DNA of 15,112 bases from an uncultured Mucilaginibacter sp. (GTDB lineage Bacteria > Bacteroidota > Bacteroidia > Sphingobacteriales > Sphingobacteriaceae), in the NCBI GenBank assembly GCA_946479225.1, contig CAMLFI010000020.1:1-15112 (forward strand), written 5' to 3'. Within the stretch, counting starts at the first letter, position 1. Each line of letters starts with the position of its first letter. Position numbers and translations under genes: made by a program. This document shows positions 1 to 7,171 of this stretch, one piece after another. Under the pieces are notes generated by a model, which searched no databases, had not been told where the DNA came from, and saw nothing but the letters and a program-made list of their open reading frames with translations.

Positions 1-857
1 CTATTGTACAGTCGGGCCCCAAATCCCTCAGCTTAGGCTGGAAAGAAGGCGACCGTGTTTGCGGCATTTCCCACTGCGGCTGCGGCTATTGCGCCAACTG
101 TATGAAGGGCCGTTTTAACAACTGCTTAAACTACGGTCACGAAGAGCGCGGTCACAGGCAATACGGCCATTACACGCCTGGTGCCTATGCGCAATACATG
201 CGTACATCGGTAAAAAGCATTTATAAAGTTCCTGATTCAATGGATCTGGAATACGCTGCCTGTGTGGACCCGTTGAGCATAGCATTATACACCGTTAAGC
301 GTTCACGTTTACAGCCTGGCGATGATGTGCTGATATTGGGTACAGGTCCTCAAGGCTTAATGGCTATACTCTGCGCCAAGGCATTAGGTGCCGGCAGAAT
401 ACTGGCAGTAGGCAGCGGAGAGCGTTTGAAAAAAGCGGAAGAACTTGGTGCTATCGGCATCAGCTATAAGGAAGGCGATGTATTAGCGCAAATAAAAGCA
501 TTAACCAATGGCTTAGGCGTTCCGGCTGTGTTGGAATGTGCAGGTACTTCGGACTCTATCCGTCTGGCTTGTTTGGCAGCTTCAAAAGGTGGTGTAGTAT
601 CTATGATCGGTATTCCGCATGATGATCCGGCGCTTCCCATAAAAAGAATCGTGCTGGATGAAGTGGAGCTGATAGGCAACCGCGCCAACCCTAATACCGC
701 GCAGGAAGCTATCGATCTGTTGGTAAACGGGCGCGTTGACCTAACCCCTTTAATGACACATCGCTTTGCGCTGAAAGATTTTGCGACTGCGTTGGATGTT
801 TTTGAAGGCAGAAAAGAAGGTGCCATTAAGGTGGCTACCAAGCCAAACGGAATGTAA
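1..857 (+). CDS. Zinc-dependent medium-chain alcohol/polyol dehydrogenase (5' truncated)
   Basis: This MDR-superfamily oxidoreductase is cut by the left edge: the frame is open from base 3, giving 284 visible residues. The family is usually about 340-350 aa, so roughly 60 N-terminal residues, including the first catalytic zinc ligands, are missing. An internal ATG at 102 is not the start because conserved sequence precedes it. Visible features are GDRVCG, then a four-cysteine structural-zinc lobe (CxxCxxCx7C, bases 63-125), a DPLS segment where sorbitol/threonine dehydrogenases usually carry EPL, and the Rossmann motif GTGPQG. The second beta strand ends VGSGER and lacks the Asp typical of NAD-specific members, so NADP use is possible (inference). 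It probably oxidises a secondary alcohol of a polyol or sugar; the substrate is unknown. It ends 37 bp before the SDR gene and is probably co-transcribed with it. Confidence 0.88.
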   Translation, partial: IVQSGPKSLSLGWKEGDRVCGISHCGCGYCANCMKGRFNNCLNYGHEERGHRQYGHYTPGAYAQYMRTSVKSIYKVPDSMDLEYAACVDPLSIALYTVKRSRLQPGDDVLILGTGPQGLMAILCAKALGAGRILAVGSGERLKKAEELGAIGISYKEGDVLAQIKALTNGLGVPAVLECAGTSDSIRLACLAASKGGVVSMIGIPHDDPALPIKRIVLDEVELIGNRANPNTAQEAIDLLVNGRVDLTPLMTHRFALKDFATALDVFEGRKEGAIKVATKPNGM

Positions 858-894
858 TTTAATAGTATCGACCAAAAAATTAAATCAAACCAAT

Positions 895-1650
895 ATGAGT
901 AACAAAGTAATGATTGTAAGCGGCGGAGCATCAGGATTGGGCCTGGCAGCTGCTGAAAAATTTGCCAGAAACGGATATGATATTGTTATCTGCGACATCA
1001 ATGATGAAAAAGGCGCTATAGCAGTTGAGAAGATAAAAGCAATAGGTACCAACGCAATTTATTGCCATTGCGATATATCAAACAAAGAAGAAGTTCAAAA
1101 AGCAGCCCAAGCCGCAAAACAACGCTTTGGCCGTGCCGATGTATTGATCAACAACGCAGGTCTGGAAGTTCGTGGTAGCATCACCCAGTGCAGCGAGGAG
1201 GATTGGACACGCCTATATGACATTAACCTAAAAGGTATGTATTACATGACCAATGCTTTCGCTCCAATGATGTTTGAGCAAGGCAAAGGTGCCATTGTAA
1301 ATACCGGCTCTATATTGGGGTACCGTACCGTTGGCGAGCGTGCTGCTTATTCGTCGTCAAAAGGTGCAATTGATACCTTAACCCGCAGCATGGCGTTTGA
1401 CCTTGCTGAAAAGAACATCCGCGTAAACTGCGTGGTGCCCGGTGCTATTGATACCCCCTTGTTAAGAGGTTCTATAAATGATTCGCCTGACCCTGCAGCT
1501 ACCGAGCAGTTTTTGGGTTCAAAAAGTGTTTTTGGACGTATGGGTACTTCAGAAGAAGTGGCCAATGTAATGTATTTCCTGGCGTCAGACGAGGCATCGT
1601 TTGTAACCGGTGCTGCCTATTTTGTTGACGGCGGCTGGTCTATCATGTAA
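895..1650 (+). CDS. Short-chain dehydrogenase/reductase (classical SDR)
   Basis: A 251-aa cytoplasmic NAD(P)-dependent oxidoreductase with the complete classical SDR motif set. The nucleotide-binding turn is SGGASGLG (residues 9-16), with Ser where Thr is usual. Asp34 at the end of beta-2 is the usual mark of NAD(H) preference. NNAG is at 86-89, Asn111, catalytic Ser139, YSSSK with Tyr152 and Lys156, and the PGAIDTP segment at 182-188. The C-terminus FVDGGWSIM is typical. The ATG at 895 was chosen because the Rossmann strand begins immediately after it; the open frame extends upstream but only overlaps the previous gene. The neighbours suggest it oxidises or reduces a hydroxyl/keto group of a sugar or polyol in the same pathway as the zinc dehydrogenase and transketolase. 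The substrate cannot be assigned, since many sugar and 3-oxoacyl reductases share this outline. Confidence 0.9.
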   Translation: MSNKVMIVSGGASGLGLAAAEKFARNGYDIVICDINDEKGAIAVEKIKAIGTNAIYCHCDISNKEEVQKAAQAAKQRFGRADVLINNAGLEVRGSITQCSEEDWTRLYDINLKGMYYMTNAFAPMMFEQGKGAIVNTGSILGYRTVGERAAYSSSKGAIDTLTRSMAFDLAEKNIRVNCVVPGAIDTPLLRGSINDSPDPAATEQFLGSKSVFGRMGTSEEVANVMYFLASDEASFVTGAAYFVDGGWSIM

Positions 1651-1680
1651 TTAAATTATTAAAATTTAAAACGTACTGTT

Positions 1681-3756
1681 TTGGTTTATTTAGAGGATAA
1701 AAAATCGTTGGTAAATAAAGGGATCACCCACCTGCTGCAGGTTAAAGATTCTGATATAAGATTACTGAACCTGTACCAGTGCCGCCACGCTGTTGATACG
1801 TCTATCCACATTGGTGGCGCGTCTTCAGCAACCATACCCATGGTCAGCCTGTTTTACGGCGGAATTATTGACGTTAATGTTGAGCAACCTACAGCTGTCG
1901 ATCAGGATATGTTTGTACTGAGCAAGGGTCATGCTGTTGCTACTTTGGCATCTATTTACTCAGATCTGGGTTATTTTGACAAGGCCGTATTAAAAAACTC
2001 ACGCTCGGTTAAAAGCATACTCAACGGGCACCCGGGCCCTATTTTGCCGGGCGTGCACGTTGCAACCGGCCCTATGGGTCAGGGGATTGGCGTGGCACAG
2101 GGCTTTGCGATTGCAGGCCAACGTTCGCCGCAATTCGATGTGTATACCGTGACAGGTGATGGCGAACTGCAGGAAGGTCCCGTTTGGGAAACCGTAATGT
2201 ATGCGGGTGCCAAACGTTTGGAGAACCTTTGTGTAATGGTTGATAACAATGGCGGTCAGCTAGATATAACCAGCACCCTACACTTCCCGCATAACAGTTT
2301 AAGCGGCACTTTTGCCAGCTTTGGGTGGAAAGTAATTGAGGTGGACGCTACCAAACATCACACGGTTTACGCAGCCTTGCAGGAATTTAAATACGGCGAG
2401 CGCGATGGCAGGCCAACGGTCATTATCTGCAAAACAACGAAAGGTCATGGCGGGCTTTCTGATTACATGAACACCCATAAAGCGACCATTGCTACCGATA
2501 TTTTAGACCAGGAAGATCAACTACAGATAAACCAACGCGCTGCACGAGAACTGGATTTCTTTAAGTTTTTCAACCAATTAAGCGGAGAAGAATTTACTGA
2601 GGTTAAGAACACCATCTTAAAGCATGCTCAGAACATTGGCCTTAAAATTGGTAAAGACAAAATTGAAAGTATAGATACCTCGGTTAAAACTCAAAAAGCG
2701 CCTGTACGCGATAAAAAGATAAAATACAACGCAGCGCTATTGCCTAAGCTGGAAAAGGGGAAACCTTATGCAGCCAATAAAGTAATTGAGCTTTCCATGA
2801 AAGCATTTGCTAATGATGAGCGGGTATTCTCTGTTGATTCAGACCTCGCATCTACCAGTGGGTTACAATCCGGTATTGGCTTTGTTGACAAATACCGTGC
2901 GTTGAACGCCGGCGTTGCCGAATCGAACATGATGTTGTTAGGTGAGGCATTCGCCATACTGGGTGGCAACGCCTGGGTAAGTACTTTTTGCCCGTTCTTT
3001 GACTGGAAGGTAATGCGCCGTATAGCCGTTGGCCACCAGGAGCGTTTGGAAGTTATTGCCGAACCGGATGGCTGGTTATCTGAAGGCCATGGACTAGACT
3101 ACACCATGGTTGCTACCGCAGCCGATCTGGAAACACAATCCAACGGTGCTACGCACATGGGTAATGATGACGTGATGTTGTTTAACGAGGTTGCACAGCT
3201 AAAGATCATCAACGTATCGTGCCCGCAGCAGTTGTTGGGCGTGTTAAAATGGATAATGGAAGGCAATAAAGGCATGATCTATATGCGTTTGTTGAGAGCG
3301 CCGTCTAACGCTATTTACGAAGCTGATTTTGCATTTGAGTTTGGTAAAGCATATAATGTTAAGTCGTCAGCCAACGCTGAAGCTACAATTGTTAGCTCTG
3401 GTCGTGGGGTGTATGAAGCTTTGGATGCAGCACAAAAGCTGGAAGCGGAAGGCATAACCGTTAACGTGGTTGATATGCCATCAATTGATGCGGATGCTAT
3501 TGTTGAGCTGTACCGCTCGGGCAAGCCGGTATTTATAGCTGAGCAAAATAACGGATACCTGTGGTCGCATTTCCGTAAGGTGTTGTTTGAGCAGGAAAGC
3601 AGCATCAATACCCAGCATCTTATCGCTATTAATACAACTACCAAAGACGGTTTGCACTACATCCACTCGGGTACTTATTCAGAATTAGCGGCGCATTATA
3701 ACCTGAACGGAGCGGCGTTAAGCCAAACCATTTTAAATACTTTAAAAACAGTTTAA
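1681..3756 (+). CDS. Transketolase-like thiamine-diphosphate enzyme (single chain)
   Basis: A 691-aa protein with the full transketolase layout on one chain. The N-terminal TPP domain has SKGHA (81-85), NGHPG (115-119), GPMGQG (130-135) and the TPP/metal motif GDGELQEG (159-166) ending at Asn189-Asn190. The pyrimidine-binding domain (about 362-545) has GVAESNM, with Glu414 as the likely cofactor-activating glutamate, and GATHMG (489-494). A C-terminal transketolase domain (about 560-690) follows. The family transfers a two-carbon ketol unit between sugars in the cytoplasm. The segment after the pyrimidine site reads NVSCPQQL, where pentose-phosphate enzymes usually have a RPxD-type sequence supplying a phosphate-binding Arg, so the substrate may differ (inference). 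No ATG or GTG lies between the upstream in-frame stop and the conserved N-terminus; TTG at 1681 is the best start and TTG at 1708 is an alternative. It begins 30 bp after the SDR gene. Confidence 0.88.
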   Translation: MVYLEDKKSLVNKGITHLLQVKDSDIRLLNLYQCRHAVDTSIHIGGASSATIPMVSLFYGGIIDVNVEQPTAVDQDMFVLSKGHAVATLASIYSDLGYFDKAVLKNSRSVKSILNGHPGPILPGVHVATGPMGQGIGVAQGFAIAGQRSPQFDVYTVTGDGELQEGPVWETVMYAGAKRLENLCVMVDNNGGQLDITSTLHFPHNSLSGTFASFGWKVIEVDATKHHTVYAALQEFKYGERDGRPTVIICKTTKGHGGLSDYMNTHKATIATDILDQEDQLQINQRAARELDFFKFFNQLSGEEFTEVKNTILKHAQNIGLKIGKDKIESIDTSVKTQKAPVRDKKIKYNAALLPKLEKGKPYAANKVIELSMKAFANDERVFSVDSDLASTSGLQSGIGFVDKYRALNAGVAESNMMLLGEAFAILGGNAWVSTFCPFFDWKVMRRIAVGHQERLEVIAEPDGWLSEGHGLDYTMVATAADLETQSNGATHMGNDDVMLFNEVAQLKIINVSCPQQLLGVLKWIMEGNKGMIYMRLLRAPSNAIYEADFAFEFGKAYNVKSSANAEATIVSSGRGVYEALDAAQKLEAEGITVNVVDMPSIDADAIVELYRSGKPVFIAEQNNGYLWSHFRKVLFEQESSINTQHLIAINTTTKDGLHYIHSGTYSELAAHYNLNGAALSQTILNTLKTV

Positions 3757-3766
3757 TACTATTTAT

Positions 3767-4147
3767 ATGACCATTATAAACGAAGCCGACGTACCCGAAG
3801 TAGAGCACCCGGGTAGGTTTATGCGCTGGCTGGCCAGCGAAGATTCGCTTAAAGCCAATCATTTGTCTTGCTGTGTTATACGGGTAATGCCTGGGCAGGC
3901 GGTAAGGCCTGCGCACTCGCATCCGCAAAGCGAGGAGCTGATCTATATTATAAAAGGCAACGGCAAGGTAATGATAGAGGGCGAAGTAGGCGAGGTGCGC
4001 GAAGGTTCGGCTATTTTGTTTGAGCAAGGCAAGGTACACATGCTGAAGAACACAGGCGATATAGAAATGAAAGTGGTATGCTTCTTCGCCCCGGCTACCA
4101 ATATTGATAATTACAAAATGTTTGAGGAAATAGAGTTTCCTGAATAG
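3767..4147 (+). CDS. Small single-domain cupin protein
   Basis: A 126-aa protein with no signal peptide and a single conserved beta-barrel (cupin_2) domain. Motif 1 is GQAVRPAHSHPQSEE followed by IIKGNG, giving the HxH-x4-E metal ligands. Motif 2 is GSAILFEQGKVHMLKN, with the third metal-binding His and the closing Asn; the usual Pro of this motif is replaced by Glu. The protein probably binds a divalent metal and acts on, or binds, a small sugar-type molecule as an isomerase, epimerase or dioxygenase; it could instead be a ligand-binding protein. It starts 10 bp after the transketolase stop and is the last gene before the terminator, which places it in the same pathway. The exact reaction cannot be assigned. 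Confidence 0.85.
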   Translation: MTIINEADVPEVEHPGRFMRWLASEDSLKANHLSCCVIRVMPGQAVRPAHSHPQSEELIYIIKGNGKVMIEGEVGEVREGSAILFEQGKVHMLKNTGDIEMKVVCFFAPATNIDNYKMFEEIEFPE

Positions 4148-4173
4148 ACGGCTTTTTCGGTTGTTTTTTTATT

Positions 4174-4204
4174 AGCCTTCCTGAGCAATTGGGAGGGCTT
4201 TTTT
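4174..4204 (+). terminator. Rho-independent terminator of the dehydrogenase-transketolase-cupin operon
   Basis: The stem AGCCTTCC (4174-4181) pairs with GGAGGGCT (4192-4199) over 8 bp with one T-G wobble and a 10-nt loop. A run of six T follows (4199-4204). It lies 27 bp downstream of the cupin stop, where the operon would be expected to end. Confidence 0.8.
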
Positions 4205-4213
4205 GTGGTGTTT

Positions 4214-4226
4214 AGTGTTCCAAAAA
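4214..4226 (+). repeat. Left arm of 13-bp inverted repeat
   Basis: AGTGTTCCAAAAA is the exact reverse complement of TTTTTGGAACACT at 4413-4425. It starts 10 bp beyond the T-run of the operon terminator. Confidence 0.75.
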
Positions 4227-4301
4227 TATAAAGCCTTAAAAATTTTCCAAATTAACTGACGGTATTAACTTGTTGTTCATCAGTACTTTTCCATTTTAAC
4301 G

Positions 4302-4320
4302 TGGAACAGTTTGGAACACT
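4302..4320 (+). repeat. Tandem TGGAACA pair (10-bp period)
   Basis: TGGAACAG (4302-4309) is followed by TGGAACAC (4312-4319), 10 bp apart. The second copy, extended to TTTGGAACACT (4310-4320), matches 11 of the 13 bases of the distal inverted-repeat arm. A pair about one helical turn apart is compatible with protein binding on one DNA face. Confidence 0.65.
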
Positions 4321-4412
4321 TTGAAACTACTTATAAGTCAGTGAAATTAGCTATAAATCTATATTAACTAATTGATTATAAGAACCTTGAGGCGAAACCA
4401 GATTTTTATCCC

Positions 4413-4435
4413 TTTTTGGAACACTGTTGGAACAG
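4413..4435 (+). repeat. Right arm of inverted repeat plus second TGGAACA copy
   Basis: TTTTTGGAACACT (4413-4425) is the exact inverse of 4214-4226. A further TGGAACAG (4428-4435) follows 11 bp after the TGGAACAC copy inside the arm. This mirrors the pair at 4302-4320 but in the order AC then AG. Confidence 0.7.
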
Positions 4436-4533
4436 CAAAATTTAGGGTCACCAAGAACCATACCCATTTAACAATTAAAAATCACCCCTTGCAAAAGCAC
4501 TGCCTTTAAATTAATTTGGCTGCTAATAAATCT

Positions 4534-5109
4534 ATGTCCCCGTTTATTCGCTTAATCCTACTTCTCTTTTTACTTTCCTTTGCCGGCAGTGTGATGGCCC
4601 AGAACGAATATAAGTTAGCCTGGCGCAAGGATAGCCTTTTAAAATGGAGCGACTTTAAGGGCCCGGTTGACACATCAAGCAAATTCCACGCGACAACCCT
4701 TTGTGAAGTTTTTTCTAAATACATCTGGACGGTAAAAAACAACAAGTATAAATTTACATTCACCACGGGCAGTTATCTTAACACCTCCAAATCCTGGTCT
4801 ATAAAAGAAAAACAAACGCCGGAATTGCTTCGGCATGAACAAGTTCATTTTGATATAGCGGAGCTTTTTGCCCGCATATATCTGCAAACCCTCGACAGGA
4901 ATGTTTACACAGCAACATTCAAGTCAAAGATAGACCAGATCAATAAGGATAATTTACACAACCTGAAAGTTATGCAGGACCTGTACGACGAGCAAACCGA
5001 TCATTCAAAAGAAAAGAAGATGCAGGCTAAATGGGAAATTTATATTGCAAATCTACTGAAAGAGCCGGGTCTGATAGACCGGGCCTGGTTAAACGGCCCT
5101 CCAAAATAG
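4534..5109 (+). CDS. Secreted DUF922-like protein, putative zinc protease
   Basis: A 191-aa exported protein. The ATG at 4534 begins directly with a signal peptide (hydrophobic residues about 5-20, cleavage after MA near residue 22, mature start near QNEYK); an in-frame TTG at 4516 would only add a short tail. The mature part has LRHEQVHFDIAE: a HExxH motif at 101-105 with Glu110 five residues on, as expected of a zinc metalloprotease active site. Downstream YDEQTDHS (151-158) is a second polar conserved-looking patch. The whole resembles the DUF922 family of predicted Zn-dependent proteins, whose substrates are unknown. It stands alone, separated from the upstream operon by a terminator and repeats, and converges with the LytTR operon (40 bp between stops). 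Proteolytic activity is inferred from the motif only. Confidence 0.72.
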   Translation: MSPFIRLILLLFLLSFAGSVMAQNEYKLAWRKDSLLKWSDFKGPVDTSSKFHATTLCEVFSKYIWTVKNNKYKFTFTTGSYLNTSKSWSIKEKQTPELLRHEQVHFDIAELFARIYLQTLDRNVYTATFKSKIDQINKDNLHNLKVMQDLYDEQTDHSKEKKMQAKWEIYIANLLKEPGLIDRAWLNGPPK

Positions 5110-5149
5110 CGCCTTCCTTCGGTGTGATTCAAAAAGGGAAGTCTCCACA

Positions 5150-5839
5150 TTACCGTGGCCTGACTATTAACTTTTCAATATTCTCCCTATAGGCATCGCC
5201 CACCGGAATTTCCTTTATGCCAACCCAAATCGTCCGTTTTTCAATTTTAGCAACATGCTGTGCCGCTACAATGTACGACCGGTGGATACGCACAAAAGCG
5301 GGTTGCTTTAAAATGGCTTCGGCTTCGTTCATGGTAAGGCGCGAGGTGATATTTTGTTTAGCCAGCACAAACTGCACATAATTGCCCGTGCCTTCGGCAT
5401 ATAAAATATCGCTCAGCGCAACGCGTATCTGCTCATAGCCACTTTTAATAAAGATGGTTTGAATAGCTTCGCCCCGGTTCTTCAGTTCGTAAAGCTCGTG
5501 CGCCCGGTTGCAAGCCTTTAAAAATCGCGGCAGCGAAAACGGTTTTAACAAATAGTCTACGGCGTTCAACTCAAAACTTTGCACCGCGTGCTCACTGTAA
5601 GCCGTTGTAAAAATCACCATCGGCGGGTCAGACAAGGACTTAAACAGGTCTATGCCGGATATAGAGGGCATTTTGATATCCAGGAACAGCAGATCGGGTT
5701 TATGTTTTTGCAGATACTCCAGCCCGCGAAAAGCATTGGTAAAACAGGCGTCAATACTAACAATGCCAACCTCGGCTGCAAGGTTTTTAATTACCTCCAG
5801 CGCAATGGGTTCATCGTCTATCGCTATGGCCTTAAGCAT
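5150..5839 (-). CDS. LytTR-family response regulator
   Basis: A 229-aa cytoplasmic two-component response regulator. The receiver domain (about 1-115) has acidic DDE at 8-10, phosphoacceptor Asp54 in LFLDIKMP, Thr78-Thr79 and Lys99-Pro100. A LytTR DNA-binding domain (about 130-225) includes EGTGNYV and FVRIHRSYIV, typical of the AgrA/LytR/AlgR fold that binds direct repeats. The ATG at 5839 is preferred to TTG at 5845 because MLKAIAIDDEP aligns with the family start. It begins 6 bp after the stop of the serine hydrolase gene. The cognate kinase is the LytS-like protein two genes upstream. A candidate operator lies upstream of the kinase gene (8734-8765). Confidence 0.93.
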   Translation of the reverse strand: MLKAIAIDDEPIALEVIKNLAAEVGIVSIDACFTNAFRGLEYLQKHKPDLLFLDIKMPSISGIDLFKSLSDPPMVIFTTAYSEHAVQSFELNAVDYLLKPFSLPRFLKACNRAHELYELKNRGEAIQTIFIKSGYEQIRVALSDILYAEGTGNYVQFVLAKQNITSRLTMNEAEAILKQPAFVRIHRSYIVAAQHVAKIEKRTIWVGIKEIPVGDAYRENIEKLIVRPR

Positions 5840-5845
5840 AATCAA

Positions 5846-7171
5846 TTACTTTACTTTCTTTGCTACGTTAACAGTTCCCATATCAATAAACAGCAATTCG
5901 TCGTTGGTAAATTCTATTTCAAATGAACCTATTTTTGGCGATACAAAAAAATGCCCTTCGCTTTGGGCCAATAGCGTAAACTTAGGGGCTTGTATTGCCG
6001 GTTGCAATTGAAGCTTACCACCGTCAACGCTTATGATCAGAACCCGGCTCGAGAATGGATCTTTGTATGTTCCTACATAGCGTTGCAGGCTTGCTGTAGG
6101 CAGCGATACTTCCTTTTTTTCAGTTCTGAGTACGGTTAAGCGATAGGGCTGGTTGTACAAAATGGCCAATATTTTTCTGGAGACGAGTTGCATATTTACG
6201 TTCTCTGTATTATTGAGCAATACTATGCAGACGTCATCGGCGGTGATTCTTGAAATATTGGTAGTGAATCCTGCAATATCTCCACCATGAGCAACTAACC
6301 TTTTCCCATACAACGAGTCGATCATCCAACCGTAGCCGTAATTAGATTTAAAAGATTGATATGCCTTTTCCATTAAAGGCCGGCCCACTATTTTATACTG
6401 TTGCAAGCCGCTATGCCATTTGTAAAGATCGGCAGCGGTGGAGTAAATTGACCCGCAACCAATTATTACAGTTGAATCGCCAACAAAGGCAACTTTTTGG
6501 GTACTGTCATTTAAAATTGAATAGCCGGTAGCTTTGTTTTTATCGGCCAGGTTCAGAAAATCAAAGCCGCTTCGTGTCATCTTCAACGGTTCAAAAATAT
6601 ATTTTCGCACGGCCTGTTCATAGCTCATCCCGCTAGCCTTGCTTATGATGTATGCCAGCAGCGTGTAGTTGGAATTGCTGTACCGCCAGCCTTTGCCGGG
6701 TGCAAAGTCAAGGGGCTTATTTTTAAAGCGATCTATCATTTGCATCAGGGTAGCTGTATTCTGCCCGGTTTCATCACGCGTAAAATCGTATATCCCAGCG
6801 GTGTGCGTAAGCAGGTGCTCAACAGTAATACTATCCCCTTTGGGATAGCCAGGATAAAATTTACTAAGCTTATCTGTCAGCGCCATTTTTTTAAGCTCCA
6901 CCAGTTTCAGAATAACAGTAGCGGTAAATTGCTTGCTGATGGAGGCCAGTTGAAAAATGGTATTGCCATCGTTCGGCAAACGCTTTCCCACGTCACGGTA
7001 CCCATATCCTTTTTCAAACAATACTTTTCCCTTTTGTGCTACTAATACGGTACCGTTAAACTTGTTAACTTTTGCATAGGCCTGTATCAGTTCGTCAACT
7101 TTTTGGGGGATGTTTTGCGCATGGGCAAAATTGATGAAGCATATAAATAAAATAGTCAGGAACTTTTTCAT
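5846..7171 (-). CDS. Beta-lactamase-fold serine hydrolase (class C/esterase-like), exported
   Basis: A 441-aa exported protein of the serine beta-lactamase/penicillin-binding-protein-like superfamily. A signal peptide (residues 1-19, ending AHAQ) precedes the catalytic domain. Catalytic SxxK is Ser77-Ile-Ser-Lys80, LLTHTAGI is at 120-127, the YSN triad motif at 164-166, and the HGG third motif at 295-297. The last ~85 residues (from about 355, RYVGTYKD) form a separate beta-rich domain often seen in this group. Related enzymes include D-aminopeptidases, carboxylesterases and peptidoglycan-active enzymes; true beta-lactamase activity is not implied. The ATG overlaps the kinase stop by 4 nt (ATGA), and the regulator follows after 6 bp. 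It therefore lies inside a two-component operon and may act on the cell envelope or on the signal sensed there (inference). Confidence 0.9.
   Translation of the reverse strand: MKKFLTILFICFINFAHAQNIPQKVDELIQAYAKVNKFNGTVLVAQKGKVLFEKGYGYRDVGKRLPNDGNTIFQLASISKQFTATVILKLVELKKMALTDKLSKFYPGYPKGDSITVEHLLTHTAGIYDFTRDETGQNTATLMQMIDRFKNKPLDFAPGKGWRYSNSNYTLLAYIISKASGMSYEQAVRKYIFEPLKMTRSGFDFLNLADKNKATGYSILNDSTQKVAFVGDSTVIIGCGSIYSTAADLYKWHSGLQQYKIVGRPLMEKAYQSFKSNYGYGWMIDSLYGKRLVAHGGDIAGFTTNISRITADDVCIVLLNNTENVNMQLVSRKILAILYNQPYRLTVLRTEKKEVSLPTASLQRYVGTYKDPFSSRVLIISVDGGKLQLQPAIQAPKFTLLAQSEGHFFVSPKIGSFEIEFTNDELLFIDMGTVNVAKKVK

Larger units (their letters stand above)
4205..4533. other. Non-coding region with repeated TGGAACA words
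   Basis: No gene is supported in this 329-bp AT-rich stretch. It holds five copies of a TGGAACA word in two orientations, a 10-bp perfect palindrome ACTTATAAGT (4329-4338), and a possible promoter for the downstream gene (TTG at 4489-4491, then TAATTTG at 4512-4518, 20 nt apart). The role of the repeats is unknown: they could be a regulator's operators, recombinase binding sites, or a remnant of a mobile element. Confidence 0.6.

Noticed and set aside
102..110. ATG at 102 as start of the zinc dehydrogenase
   Set aside because: Conserved GDRV and the first structural-zinc cysteines are encoded upstream in the same frame, so the gene is truncated by the window edge.
781..894. N-terminal extension of the SDR frame to 781
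   Set aside because: It only overlaps the end of the dehydrogenase gene in another frame; the SDR fold begins right after ATG 895.
464..931. Antisense open frames over the dehydrogenase, transketolase, kinase and barrel genes
   Set aside because: They lack recognisable domains, signal peptides or operon context and lie opposite well-supported genes.
5114..5142. Shared terminator between the convergent DUF922-like and LytTR genes
   Set aside because: Only a 5-bp CTTCC/GGAAG stem with a long loop and no T-run on either side; too weak to call.
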